Positions 34,853 through 45,959 of a DNA stretch of 64,000 nt are shown here, piece by piece. This stretch comes from Dromiciops gliroides. Its lineage: Eukaryota; Chordata; Mammalia; Microbiotheria; Microbiotheriidae. The DNA lies in NCBI RefSeq assembly GCF_019393635.1, contig NC_057866.1, positions 122,077,897 through 122,141,896 on the forward strand. The letters are read 5' to 3'. The notes under the pieces were generated by a model that did not search any database, was not told where the DNA came from, and saw only the letters and a list, made by a program, of their open reading frames with translations. The position numbers were made by a program, and so were the translations under genes. Every line of letters begins with the position of its first letter. Position 1 is the first letter of the stretch.

Positions 34853-35565
34853 TGAAATTCTGATTAGCCAGAGTCTGCATAGCAGACTTTAGTATGGAGA
34901 TCACAGAGTAACTAGAGCAAGATGACTAGAACTTTGCCCATTGGAGCATTGGTCATCTTCCAGCAGGTAGAAGTGATAGAACTTAACACCCAATTATCAG
35001 GAAAAATTAGTTAAATAAGGAAACCACAAGTGGTGGTGCTAGTATGTGAGTTCATCACTATACACTCTCTGTCATCCCAGTCAGTCAGCCTCCCCAATAG
35101 TAATCTTCCATTGGTGTCCCGAATTCTTTGTGTTCCCTACCTCAGATTGAGGGCACTTACCCAAGGTATAATGTGAGGAGCTGGTTCCACGTGAAAGAAA
35201 AATTATTTACTATCTCTAAGAGATTATGTTCCTGACTGTTAGGATTCATGGCTATTATAATGAAATGACTGCATAATTCACTTTTTACCTTTTTTAGTAG
35301 TAGAAATCTTTTTTGAAGGAAGCTGATTATGTAAGAATGTAATGTCCATTATTTATTTGTTTATTGTTTTTCCAGTGTGCCCACTCTCTTTTCCAATAAA
35401 GGATTTATTTGCTTCATCCCTAGAAATAACCTTAACTAGGCTCAATGCTGAAGAACCTGGCTTCTAATGAAGAGGAGTCTGGATTCCTTTTCTCACACCT
35501 TTGGCTTGTTAACCCCCCTGAATCAGATTGCCCCTTAGCAATCTTATTATCTGGGCAGCTGGTGT
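34853..35565. other. Unassigned sequence
   Basis: No recognised repeat or gene. Confidence 0.4.
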
Positions 35566-35566
35566 T

Positions 35567-35630
35567 GTAGCAGGGTAGCTGGGTGGAACAGTGTATATAG
35601 CTCTGGACCTAGAGTCAGGAAGGCCTGAGT
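35567..35630 (+). mobile_element. SINE head fragment
   Basis: GGGTAGCTGGGTGGAACAGT through CTGGACCTAGAGTCAGGAAG, then L2 text. Confidence 0.75.
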
Positions 35631-35715
35631 TACCATCTCTGTGTTAATGATTCTCAAATCAACTTATTTAGCCCTAACTTCTCTCTTATTTCCAGACTTG
35701 CATCTCTAATGTATT
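35631..35715 (+). mobile_element. L2 fragment
   Basis: ATGATTCTCAAATCAACTTATT and AGACTTGCATCTC match the L2 at 28.58 kb. Confidence 0.65.
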
Positions 35716-36142
35716 CATTAATATGAAAAATTATATCAAATCTGAATTTATTCAGAAACTGGAGGAAGTAGAAGGGTGATCCACACCTGTGATTTCACTG
35801 GTATATGGAAATTCCTAGTGTAGAACCATACTCCACTAATGTATATCAACAAATCCTCTGCAAAATATAGTCCTGGAGAAGTTAAATGGCATTAGAAGCG
35901 CTGAGAACTTAAATGACTTGCTCATGGTCAATAGATAGTATTATCAAAAGCAGTACTTAAACCCCAATTTTTCCTGTCCTCTAATCCTGGTCAGCTAGTC
36001 CAGCCAGTGTCAAACTCAAATAGAAATGGACAACCACTAAACCATACATAAGGACCCCTATAAGATTGCATACTGACTTAGAAACCACATGCTAACATTA
36101 TCTGTGTTCTATTATATTTTTGTCTATTTTGTTAAATATTTC
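35716..36142. other. Unassigned sequence
   Basis: A weak MIR-like piece near 35880-35990 (TGACTTGCTCATGGTCAATAG); otherwise nothing. Confidence 0.4.
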
Positions 36143-36151
36143 TCAATTACT

Positions 36152-36299
36152 TTTTTTTTTTGGTGACGCAATTGGGGTTAAGTGACTTGCCGAGAATAAC
36201 ACAGCTAGTAAGTTGTGAAGTGTTTGAGGCTGGATTAGAACTCAGGTCCTCCTGATCCAGGGGCCCGTGTTCTATCTACTGCACCACCTAGCTGTGCCC
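36152..36299 (-). mobile_element. SINE, antisense, first of a cluster
   Basis: Complete, diverged; followed by CCAATTACATTTT, a copy of its left flank TCAATTACTTTTT. Confidence 0.92.
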
Positions 36300-36312
36300 C
36301 CCAATTACATTT

Positions 36313-36397
36313 TGGGGGGGGCAAGGGCAATGAGGGTTAAGTGACTTGCCCAGGGTCACACAGCCAGTTAAGTGTCAAGTGTCTGAGGCTGGATTTG
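36313..36397 (-). mobile_element. SINE, antisense, half copy
   Basis: Tail and internal part to GAGGCTGGATTTG, then cut by the start of the next SINE. Confidence 0.88.
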
Positions 36398-36552
36398 TTT
36401 GTGTTTTTTTTGTTTTGGAGGGGCAATGGGGGTTAAGTGACTTGCCCAGGGTCACACAGCTAGTAAGTGTCAAGTGTCTGAGGCTGGATTTGAACTCAAG
36501 TCCTCCTGAATCCAGGGCCGGTGCTTTATCCACTGTGCTACCTAGCTGCCCT
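36398..36552 (-). mobile_element. SINE, antisense, third of the cluster
   Basis: Complete copy ending CTACCTAGCTGCCC, followed by a third CCAATTACATTTT. Confidence 0.93.
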
Positions 36553-36859
36553 CCCCCAATTACATTTTAATCTGGTTTATTCCTGACTCATTGTTCAGCC
36601 AAGAGTTTGACACCTGTGTTCTAGTCTACACTGCACTGCCTCTCACAGAAACTTCTTATGATAATTACTCATCAATTGATGAATCTAGTCTAATTTTAAA
36701 ACATTTATTAAGCACACAATTACTCTATGAGAGGAACTGGGTATGCAACAATGAAAAAACCCCCCACAACATTCCTAATGTCAAAAGGTTAAAATTTAAT
36801 ATAATTTGGACACCTATAACTAAGTGATAGATGTAAAGTCTTATATTTGATTTTTCAAC

Positions 36860-37310
36860 TCAATTCAGAAACATTGGTTGGGTGGAGCATGGTTAATTGT
36901 CTATTTGAAATATGTTTTGTCACTCAGTATCCCGTTTTAGGGTGGCCCTTGCTAAGATAGAGGGTTTCCAGAAGAGGGTAACCAGGGTGGCAAAGAACCT
37001 CGAGATAGTGCCGTTTGAAGGTAGATAGAAGGAACTCGGGGTGTTTAGTCTGGAGAATTAGAATAATTACTTGGGGTCGAGATTCTTGTCCAAGAATCTG
37101 AAGGACCGTCACATAGCGGAGACTCTTGGCTCAATGAAAGAAACAAAGTAGAACAGGCTGCCTCAGGAAGATTCTCCTCATTAGGGGTTTTCAAGCCAAG
37201 GATCGGATGACCCTTTCTTCGATCATTCTAGAGTAGAATCGCATTCAGTTGTGAAGTGATCTACAGTCTTTTAGGGGCCTTCCAACTCTGAGATTCTTTC
37301 ATTCTGTATT
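36860..37310 (+). mobile_element. CR1/L3 LINE 3' end
   Basis: GGTAACCAGGGTGGCAAAGAACC, GTTTAGTCTGGAGAATTAGA, GAACAGGCTGCCTCAGGAAG and the end GGGGCCTTCCAACTCTGAGATTC are the CR1/L3 3' end in sense orientation. Confidence 0.75.
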
Positions 37311-37429
37311 ATGGTGTATGTATACACAATGCCCATTCTAACAAGTTAGAACATATTAAGTGCATAGAAGAAGTCAAACAGGGAAATTAAATCATTTTCT
37401 AACAGCTCAGAGCTAGTTGTGTCTCCTGG

Positions 37430-37800
37430 CTCAATAAATTCCAATATCTCTCTTTTACCTCTAGGATCACGTAGAAATTCTTCTGTTTGGCATTTAAAGT
37501 TCTTTATATCCAGTCTTTCTAGTCTTCTTAAACATTATTCCCTTCCTTGATATCTACTGGTTCTGCCATAATGATCTACCTGCTATGCCTCACATACAAC
37601 AATTTATTTCCTGTCTCCATGACATTGCAATTGTTGCCACCCCTTGCCTGGAGTGCAGGCACTGGGATACTTCTCACCTTTGCTTCTTGGAATCCCTGGC
37701 TTCCTTTAAGACAAAGCTATAATGCCACCCTTGGAACAGGGACTTTCTGGTCCTTCCAGTTGTTAGTGCCTCTAACTGTAAGGTTACTGTTTGTATCTCT
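37430..37800 (+). mobile_element. L2-like LINE 3' region
   Basis: GGATCACGTAGAAATTCTTCTGTTTGGC, TTGCCTGGAGTGCAGGCA and TCCCTGGCTTCCTTTAAGAC. Confidence 0.6.
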
Positions 37801-37802
37801 CT

Positions 37803-37885
37803 TGTGTATACATACACACACACACACCACACACACACACACACCACACATATATACACACACATACATACATATCTATATATCT
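37803..37885. repeat. CA/TA microsatellite
   Basis: (CA)n interrupted by CCA, followed by TATATATC. Confidence 0.92.
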
Positions 37886-37921
37886 ACACATGTATGTACA
37901 GATACATACCATATATGTCAT

Positions 37922-38143
37922 CTAGGGGGGAAATGGATGGAATGCCATTCAAATCTGCCCTCAGACACTCACTAGCTGTGTGAAGCTGGGCAAATCACTT
38001 AACCCCTGTTTGCCTCGGTTTCCTCATCTCTAAAAGAGCTGGAGAAGGAAATGGTAAACCATTCTAGTATCTCTGCCAAGAAAACTGCAAAATAGAGTCA
38101 CAAGACGTCAAATATGACTGAAATGACTGAACAACAACATACA
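37922..38143 (+). mobile_element. Older long SINE subtype
   Basis: Core CTAGCTGTGTGAAGCTGGGC, then TTTCCTCATCTCTAAAAGAG and GCCAAGAAAACTGCAAA, ending CTGAACAACAAC. Confidence 0.85.
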
Positions 38144-38145
38144 AA

Positions 38146-38631
38146 TGTGAGAAAATAGGTAGTTGTCTCCTTTCAATGGGGATATAAACAGTCAATCATA
38201 CTTTTCCTGACCTGTTTTTAGGACAAAGGTCTCAGATCCCCTGCTCCCCCTCCGGCTAACAAAATCACATGGTTCAAGGAGCCCTGGTCTCAATAAGGTC
38301 TGCTCCTGAGTTGTGTCCATATAAGGAAGAATGAGGTCCACTCCTGAGTTATGCCTATATAAGGAAGAGGGATGGGAATACTGTGTTCCAATTAGCTAGT
38401 TTTTGTGCATAGATCATAACCCTTGAGTAATCGGACCAATGATGAAAAAGGGGAGGGTCCACTTAGTGTAGGGACTAGGGTTTAAAACAGGGCCTTCGAG
38501 CCCCCTTTCTTTGCCACCCACTAGCTGCACACTAGGGTGCCTCCTTCTCAGGAGAAGGAAATAAAAGAGCCTTTGTCACATCACTGCTGAGTTCCTGAGA
38601 ATCATTGAGAAGAGGATTGCTTTCCCTCACA
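38146..38631 (+). mobile_element. LTR, family A, sense
   Basis: Starts TGTGAGAAAATAGG, ends TTTCCCTCACA. TATATAAGG repeats at about 38325 and 38360, and GAAATAAAAG near 38559 as polyadenylation signal. No clear target duplication (ACAAA before, CAAGG after). Starts in the A-rich end of the long SINE. Confidence 0.85.
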
Positions 38632-38639
38632 CAAGGGAG

Positions 38640-38700
38640 TGGGGGTAAGGGCGGGTGTGGGTGTGGGTGTGGGTGTGGGTGTGGATGTGGGTGTAGTGGG
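38640..38700. repeat. GGTGTG hexanucleotide microsatellite
   Basis: About seven GGGTGT units between two LTRs. Confidence 0.92.
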
Positions 38701-38704
38701 GGAG

Positions 38705-39266
38705 TGTGAGATTAAAATTGGTATTAGATCATAAATCTACCCTATTTAACCTTTCCCTTAATTTAACTCCCAGACTAGTAAATGGAAGAAGCTTCTGGTT
38801 TTCTAGATAGAGCTTTTATTGTATGGTAGTCACAAGGTGATGTTGATTACAAGGATAGGAAAGTAGAAATACAATACAAATCGTCTTAAGTCTATGCTTA
38901 GTCTATATTCCGAATAAAACTCACACAGGCCACCTTTGGGTGCGAGAGGAGACCAAGTCAAGTGCGTGACTGTTAGACCAAGAGTGGGCCGAGTCAAACT
39001 CCAGTCCGTGTCCTGTCTGTGCAGTGCAGCCAGGAGACCAGCGGAGCAGGAAAAAACATAACATAAACAGGCCCCCACTTCCGTTCTCTTCTTGCCTTTT
39101 AAGCTCGCACCCCAGAAGTCCAGTGCTCAGCAGGCACTCTGGTGTGCATCCCAGGTGGACTGGTGTGCGTAGCTCATGCTGTTGGTATCCTCCCCAAAAG
39201 GGCGGTCCTAAAAAAAACCTGGCCGTCTCTCCATTATCTAACCGACTGTTAAAACTTTTTACCACA
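38705..39266 (-). mobile_element. Solo LTR, family C, antisense
   Basis: TGTGAGATTAAAATTGG left end and TTTTTACCACA right end. 4-bp target duplication GGAG at 38701-38704 and 39267-39270. In sense it has a TTAAAAGG box, and AATAAAAGC as polyadenylation signal (antisense at about 38811-38820). No retroviral genes adjoin it. Confidence 0.9.
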
Positions 39267-39270
39267 GGAG

Positions 39271-40417
39271 AGACAGGCTAGAAATGAAGAACTGTTGGTT
39301 TGACCTCTACAACCAGATTTGGGGAATATTGATCTGCTTTCTACTTAAGATCAGCACTCCCTCCTTCTCCTCTTGCCTTTGTTTCCTGGTAGTTCAAGAT
39401 ATTAATTCATGTTTCTTCAGCTCAGCTAGCTTTGGAAATCAAGCCAAAAATCTCAAGAGACTGAACCTACTTCAGTGTTATATTAAGTAGCTGAAAGATA
39501 CAGAACAATCTTGCATTCTTGGGAGTGGTTGCTGGACAACAATAATTCCAGGTTCCCATTCCTGTCTTTTTCAGTAGAATAATTTTTTAGTTTCAAACCA
39601 TTGACTATTTCTGGATCTTCTTTTCTTTCTTAGAATATTATCAGTGTTGCCCAGAGCCAAAATAACTTCCCTCCTTTTCCTGGGCTAAGTATAACAAACA
39701 CAGCAGATGGAATTCTCTTTTTTTCTTCCTGAAATGCATTATCAGAAGGAAACCTCCTTACCCTAGCAGAGGTTCCTGCTATCATTCATACAGCTCATTA
39801 ATGTCGTGGGGTTGCTCATGTATAAGGGAGGGTTTGGAAACCATCTTTTCTTAATGTATTTTTCTAGTCTTGACTCTCAGAGTTAGAAAGGAATCTAACA
39901 GCCATAATTCCAACCCTTATCTCAACAAGAATCCCCTCTATCACAAAATGTCAAGGGGAATCTTCCCCTTGCTTAAAGAATTGTAGCTAGATCTCTTCCA
40001 CTTTGGGATTGTTCTGTTAGAAAAATTTTCATTACATCAATTCTATCTGTGCCTCGCAGCTTAACACTCAAAGATGCTCCTAGTTCTTCTCTCTCTAGGG
40101 CCAAGCACAAGTCTAACTGATAGAGGAGGCTAAAAGGGTTAACCAAATCACATATCAATAGTAGCTATCAATAGTACATAAAAGGGGTTAACAGACAAAT
40201 CTAATTTAGATCTGAGCTCAAGAAGGGCTATAACTTCAGATCTCAGTTCTGAAAGGATAATTGGATAATTTAAGATTGGGCCCTCATCAAAGTCGAGGGC
40301 CTAGGTTCTTATTAATCAGGACCTGGAGGTCTTGCTCCTATTAATTACCCTCATTAATCACCACCTACAACAAAAACATAAAGAAACAGGTCACAGAGAC
40401 TCTAACTACAATTAAAA
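39271..40417. other. Mostly unassigned 1.1 kb
   Basis: A decayed repeat (CTCAGAGTTAGAAAGGAATCTAAC to CAAGAATCCCCTCTATCAC) lies at 39875-39965, and a related piece occurs at 61.63 kb. The rest is unrecognised. Confidence 0.4.
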
Positions 40418-40431
40418 CACAAAGAGACAGG

Positions 40432-40591
40432 GGGCGGCTAGGTGGCGCAGTGGATAAAGCACCGGCCCTGGATTCAGGAGTACCTGAGTTCAAATCTGGC
40501 CTCAGACACTTGACATTTACTAGCTATGTGACCCTGGGCAAGTCACTTAACCCCCACTGCCCCGCAAAACAAAAACAAAACAAAAAAAAAA
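40432..40591 (+). mobile_element. SINE, sense
   Basis: CACAAAGAGACAGG on both sides; head reads GGGGGCGGCTAGGTGGCGC. Confidence 0.95.
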
Positions 40592-40606
40592 CCACAAAGA
40601 GACAGG

Positions 40607-41280
40607 TTACAGAGATCCTAACTGATAAATGTTAATACCTAGAAATCAGGCCTAAGAAAAAAAGAGATCAAAAACACAGGGACATTGACCTTGGCAAGTT
40701 GAAGTATGCTTTTAGGAACATGCACAGAAAGGACCAAATGTGTCCTTAGGTTCACCTTATGACATGTAAACCCCAAAAAAGACACCTCCAGGAAAAAAGG
40801 TACCTGCCTAATAGTCCTTTGGACAGTATCTTTTATAGACTTTCATATTTAGTTTTGTTTCATACATGTGAATGTATCTTATTACCACTACCAGGATTCA
40901 AAGTCCTTGAGAGCAGGGACCCTGACTTATTTACTGAAAGATTCCCTTTAGCACCTAGCACATAATTTAAAGGAAAGGGTGCTAAATTGCACTTGGGAGA
41001 ATTGTTGTGAATGAAAATACTTTGGAAGCTTTGAAATGGCATGGAAATTTGAATTATCACCATAGATGTTCAAAATGTTTATTGAATTGAAATGAGGTAG
41101 AAAGTGTAGTTATGAGTGAAAATTATAGTTAATCCTGGTTCGTTTGGGTTCCCCCCACCCCAGTGGGAAGCAGGAGTGGGTAGAAGAAGATATAATTTCA
41201 GGGTTTTTCTACCTACTGAAGTAGTCCATTCATCAAAAGAGTTGAGAACCACTACTCCTTACACTTTACATTCTAGACAT
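40607..41280. other. Unassigned sequence
   Basis: A possible L2 end at 40900-40930 (TCCTTGAGAGCAGGGACCCTG); otherwise nothing. Confidence 0.4.
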
Positions 41281-42475
41281 TTTTATTTAATTTTTAATAT
41301 TTTTCCAATTACATATAAAATTTTCAACATTTGTTTTTTTTAAATTTTGAGATCTAAATTTTCTCCTTCCTTCCTTCTCTTCCCCCCCTCATTAGTAAGG
41401 CAAGCAATTTGATATGTGCATAAAACATATGTTCATATTAGTCATGTTGTGAAAGAAAATAGAACCAAAAAAAAAAAAAGAAGAAAATAAAGTTTTAAAA
41501 AAGTATGCTTTGAAGAACCAGGAGAACATTGTACATAGTATCAACAACATTGTGTGTTGATCAACTGTGATAGACTTGATTCTTCTCAGCAATACAATGT
41601 GTCCAAGATAGTTCCAAAGGACTCATGATGGAAAATGCTCTCCAAATCCAGAAGAAAAAAAAGAACTGTTGAATCTGGATGAAGATCAAACCATACTACT
41701 TCTATTGTTTTTGTTGTTGTTTTTCTTTTTTTTGAGGTTTTTCCCTTTTGCTCTGATTCTTCTCTCATAACATATCTACTGCAGAAATATGTTTATTGTG
41801 ATTGTACATATATAACCTATATCAGATTACTTGCTGTCTTGGGGAGGGGGAAGGGAGGGAGGGAGAAAAATTGAAACTAGAAATATTATAAAAACAAATG
41901 TTTGAAAACTATCTCTAAATGTAACTGGAAAAATAATAAAATATATGAAAAAAACAAAAACACAAAAAAGTATGCTTTGATCTACATTTACACTCATCAG
42001 TTCTTTCTCTGGAGGTGGAGAGCAATTTTTATCATGAATCCTTCATAATTGTCTTAGATCATTGTATTGTTGAAAATAGTTGTCATCCACAGTCAATCAT
42101 TCTTACAATATTGTTATTTCTTTGTACAATATTCTCCTGGTTCTGCTTAGTTCACTTTGCATCAATTCATGTAAGTCTTTCCAGGTTTTTCTGAAGTCAT
42201 CCTGCTCATCATTTCTTATAGCACAATATTATTCCATCACAATCATATACCACAACTTGTTAGCCATTCCCCAATTGATGGCCATCCCCTCAATTTCCAA
42301 TTCTTTGCCACTACAAAAAGAACAACTATAAATATTTTTGTACATGTAGATCCTTTTCCTTTTTTAAAAAAAATCTCCTTGAGATACAAACATAGTAGTG
42401 CTATTGCTAGGTCAAGAGTACTCACAGTTTTTATAGCTTTTGGGCATAGTTCTAAATTGCTTTCCAGATACAGTC
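41281..42475 (-). mobile_element. L1 3' region, antisense, split by a younger L1
   Basis: TTTCCAATTACATATAAAAT, then after the insertion TATGCTTTGATCTACATTTACAC, CATTCCCCAATTGATGGCCATCCC and GGCATAGTTCTAAATTGC. Confidence 0.85.
41514..41963 (+). mobile_element. L1 3' end, sense, 5'-truncated, nested in L1
   Basis: AAAAAAGTATGCTTTGA is present exactly at 41497-41513 and 41964-41980. The insert runs from AGAACCAGGAGAACATTG through the 3' UTR to a mixed A tail, 450 bases, a typical 5'-truncated L1 insertion. No coding part remains. Confidence 0.93.
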
Positions 42476-42559
42476 TAGACTTCAAAAATATTGTAAATAT
42501 TCACCTGCATCTAAAGTAAAGCAGTTCAAGTCTGCACTATCCTTTACTTTCCAGTAATT

Positions 42560-42564
42560 GTTTT

Positions 42565-42633
<69 letters not shown>

Positions 42634-42645
42634 CTTTCTTTCTCT
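42560..42645. repeat. (TTTC)n microsatellite
   Basis: About 20 units of TTTC, probably expanded from the antisense tail of the SINE that follows. Confidence 0.95.
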
Positions 42646-42648
42646 CTT

Positions 42649-42775
42649 TTTTTTTGTGGGACAATAAGGGGTTAAGAGTGACTTGCCCAGGGTCACACAG
42701 CCAAGTGTCTGAGGCTGGATTTGAACTCAGGTCCTCCTGAATCCAGGGCTAGAGCTTTATCCACCATGCCACTAT
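42649..42775 (-). mobile_element. SINE, antisense, damaged head
   Basis: Ends CCACCATGCCACTATACAAC instead of the usual head complement. Confidence 0.88.
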
Positions 42776-42839
42776 ACAACTGATCATATCTTTCCTCATA
42801 CTCACCCCCAAAAATTAAGAGCATTTGAAGAGAGCTCCC

Positions 42840-43185
42840 TTTTGCTCTCATCTCTCATTCTTCTGACTTTATTCTCTCACTATTTCTTGATGTCAGTGTC
42901 TCATGATCAAGTGACCCTTCTTGCCAATAGCAACCCCTTTATATGTACTTTGATTCCATCTTTTCCAGTAGATTGCCCTTACCATGTTCCTCACTGTCCT
43001 CTGCAGTCTTTAGTTTCTCCCTATCTGCTGGCTCTCTCTCTCTGTTGCCTACAAACAATGTCCAAGTCTCACCTGTCCGTAAAACAGACAAACAAAACTT
43101 CACTTTCTCCTATTATACCATCCAGTTATTTGTATGTATTTCTCTTTCCCTTCTCAACTAAATTTCTTGAAATTGAAGTCTATAC
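42840..43185 (+). mobile_element. L2 LINE fragment
   Basis: CTATCTGCTGGCTCTCTCTC, TTGCCTACAAACAATGTCCAAGTCTC and TCAACTAAATTTCTTGAAATTG match the L2 reverse transcriptase region in order. Confidence 0.65.
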
Positions 43186-43289
43186 CTATTACTTCCACTT
43201 CTTTTTGACTATGATGTTCTTGATAGTTTTCATTTTGAGGTTTGTTTCCAGAAAGTGGCCAGTAGATTTTTAAAAATTTCTACTTACCT

Positions 43290-44560
43290 TCTGGTTCTAA
43301 TAGATCTAGGCAGGTTTCTTTTAAGATTTCTTGAAATATGATGTTTAGACCTCTTTCTTTGGTCATGGCATTCAAATAGTCGAAAGATTCTTAAATTATT
43401 TCTCCTGAATATACTTTCCAAAATCTATTCTTTTTACTCTGCAATGGCTTACATTTTATTCTATTTTTCTCAATATTTTAATTTGTTTTATTATTTTTTG
43501 TCATCTCATGGAGTCATTGGCTTCTATTTGGTCCATTCTAATTTTCAGGGAATTAATTTATTCCTTGGGCAAAGTTTCATGCCAAATTTTAATTCCCCTT
43601 CCAATTCTTTCTACTACAGATCCATTTCTTTTCTATTTTTTCCTCAGCATTTTCATTTCAAATTGATTTAAAAAAATTATTTTTGTAAACTTTTGTTTCA
43701 TCTCTTCCTGTATTTGTCACTGAGGCTTTGCTAGTACATGTTTTGGAATTATTCTCTGGTTCTGGGTTTATGTCTTGACCTTCTCTGCACCTAAAATAGA
43801 TCTTTTGGTGGATTCTTTTGTTGTTGTTGTTTTTTCATTCTACCAGCCTACCTTCTGATTTCAGATTTGATATTAGGGCTGACTTTGCTATGTTTTTGGA
43901 GGGAAGTTGTGAGTTAGTTTACTGCTTGCGTTCTTGGGATTTTGAGTGTTATTCTAAGATCTCAAGGACAGGCTGGCAACCTGCATGTTGTGCTCCCAAA
44001 GTACTCTCAAAGTGGTCTATCTAGGGCAAAGGTCTAAATGTCTGGTCCTCTGGTTTGAGCACTGCAAGTTTCCTCACCTGGGTTGGGTCTAAGCAATAGA
44101 AAATGCTGCTGGACTCAGTCAGCTAAAAAGCTTTGGACTGCATCCTGAGCTCCACTGCTCTTTGAAACACATCATTCCATCCCCCCATCTCCATTTTCTG
44201 GTAGGTGCAAAATAGTCTTACATTATTAGAATTTCCTTTCCTTTGTATGTTGAAGATCTTTCTCCTGAATGCTGTTCTTAATTGAATTGTTAAATGTAAC
44301 CACTATGTGTTTTGGAGTTTGCAGTCTTTTTTTTTTTTCTCCCAGATGTGATTTGTGAATTCTTTCAATTGATATTTCATTTTCTATGTTCAGAAGTTCT
44401 GGGCAGTTCTCTTCTATTATCACCTGAATTATGGTGTTAAAGTTTTTTGTCCTTTCATGTTGTTGTAGGAGACCTAAGATTCTCAAGTTTGCCTCTATGA
44501 TACCTGTTTTTGAGGTCAATTCTATTTTGCTTGCATAGTGAGCATGCTTATTTTAATGTT
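43290..44560 (-). mobile_element. L1 5' region and ORF1, antisense
   Basis: Bases 44519-44226 on the minus strand read open for 97 codons with ILGLLQQHERTKNFNTII, EENCPELLNIENEISIERIH and PKHIVVTFNNSI, the middle of L1 ORF1p (end of the coiled coil and start of the RRM). The remainder, 43290-44220, is antisense and T-rich, with no frame left. It belongs to a different copy from the ORF1 piece at 317. Confidence 0.7.
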
Positions 44561-44566
44561 ACTCTT

Positions 44567-44714
44567 TTGGGGGGGGGTAGGTGGGGCAATGAGGGTTAAG
44601 TGACTTGCCCAGGGTCACACAGCTAGTAGTGTCAAATGTCTGAGCTGGATTTGAACTCAGATCCTCCTGAATCCAAGGCCAGTGCTTTATCCACTGCGTC
44701 ACCTAGCTGCCCCT
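44567..44714 (-). mobile_element. SINE, antisense
   Basis: TGGGGCAATGAGGGTTAAG through CACCTAGCTGCCCC; the tail has become a G run (GGGGGGGGG). Confidence 0.9.
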
Positions 44715-44719
44715 TGCTT

Positions 44720-45363
44720 CCCTTCTTGAAGACTGTCCTTCATGTACAATACTTGTATTTCAATCAAGTGTACTCTCTTTTGTTTCTTTGGTGAGACTCG
44801 CCCTGCAAATTGCAATTTTTTTGTTCTATTCTTACCATTATTTTTTTGCATAGGCCACACATTCTGCTCTCATAATTCTCGTTTCTCTTTTGAACCACTC
44901 AGGAACAGTATGTTGTGTTTCATGTTCTCATATTCCAGAGTCTTCTGTCTCATCAAGTGTTTGATCATTTTCCTTTGTTTTGCAGTATTTATTCATAGAT
45001 GATTGACTCATTTACTAGATCTGGAAGCTTATTCTTTCTGTTGTTAATGTTTTCCCTGTCGATTTATCTGCTTATGTTTAAAGCCTTAAAGTCTTCTTCA
45101 GATCTTTAGTAATTTCAGTCTTTTTTTTTCTTCTTTTTTCCTCCCATTCACTTTCTGACTCCCATCCCCTCTGACTGTGGTGTCCCTAGGGGCTGGATCT
45201 CAATTCAAACTTAGCCTCCTTCAACACAGGAAAATTCAACAATTCATTAACCTGAGACTCTGTGCCAAGTGTCTCTTGGGTGATCAGAATTGGCCCTAGC
45301 TAAATGCTGTGTCCTTTCCTCTGGCTTGGTGGAGTGCTGTGCAGACCCCCCCCCCCCCCCCCG

Positions 45364-45423
<60 letters not shown>

Positions 45424-45955
45424 GCGATGTATCCTGATGATTTGACCCACTCCTTCTGTTTCTCAGTTCTCTGGTCCAGCACCAGCAAGTTCAGAACTTT
45501 GGTTAGCTGATGTTATAGAATTGTCCACTGATTTTCTATCGTAGCCCAGGAAAATTGTATTCTGGAGCTGGGGTCTCCATAGCATTAGAAAGAAAAGGGG
45601 GGAGGTGAGAAGCAAGGTGTGAGGTTGGGTTTTGTTAGGAGTATTGGAATCTGGTACTGTGGGAGGTGGAGAAGAGCTGATAAGCTCAAGGTTAGTGGGC
45701 ACTGGTTTAATTCATGGGTTGTTTTTGTTTGGTTTTTTAAATCTTCCTTTCTGTTCTGGGTGTCCTACACCAAGGGAGACAGCTAAAGTTGCTTTATTTT
45801 TTGGCAGGTTTGAGGGGTCAGAGAGATCAGAGAAAAATATCTGGTCCTCTTATCTTGTTTCTCACATTAACCAGAAGTCTTGCAGTAGTCTTCTGAGTGG
45901 AATCTCAGCCTCAAAGGGTCTCTCTTTCAATCCATCCTACACATTTTTGCCATGA
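44720..45955 (-). mobile_element. Probable L1 ORF1/5' UTR remainder, antisense
   Basis: T-rich text continues the style of 43290-44560 across the SINE, but I cannot match individual blocks firmly. Confidence 0.4.
45346..45426. repeat. C17 run plus (CA)28 microsatellite
   Basis: Seventeen C, GCC, then about 28 CA units ending in CGCGCG. Confidence 0.97.
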
Positions 45956-45959
45956 TTTC

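Noticed and set aside
32308-38631. Same-orientation A-family LTRs as the two ends of one 6-kb provirus
   Set aside because: The interval holds another LTR with its own target duplication, SINEs, L2 and CR1 pieces, but no gag, pol or env trace. Independent insertions fit better.
37803-38700. Repeated units as a possible CRISPR array or satellite
   Set aside because: They are simple microsatellites and two LTRs in a eukaryotic genome; there are no spacer-repeat units.
45247-45510. Frames with poly-Val-Cys or poly-His-Thr
   Set aside because: They are readings of the CA repeat.
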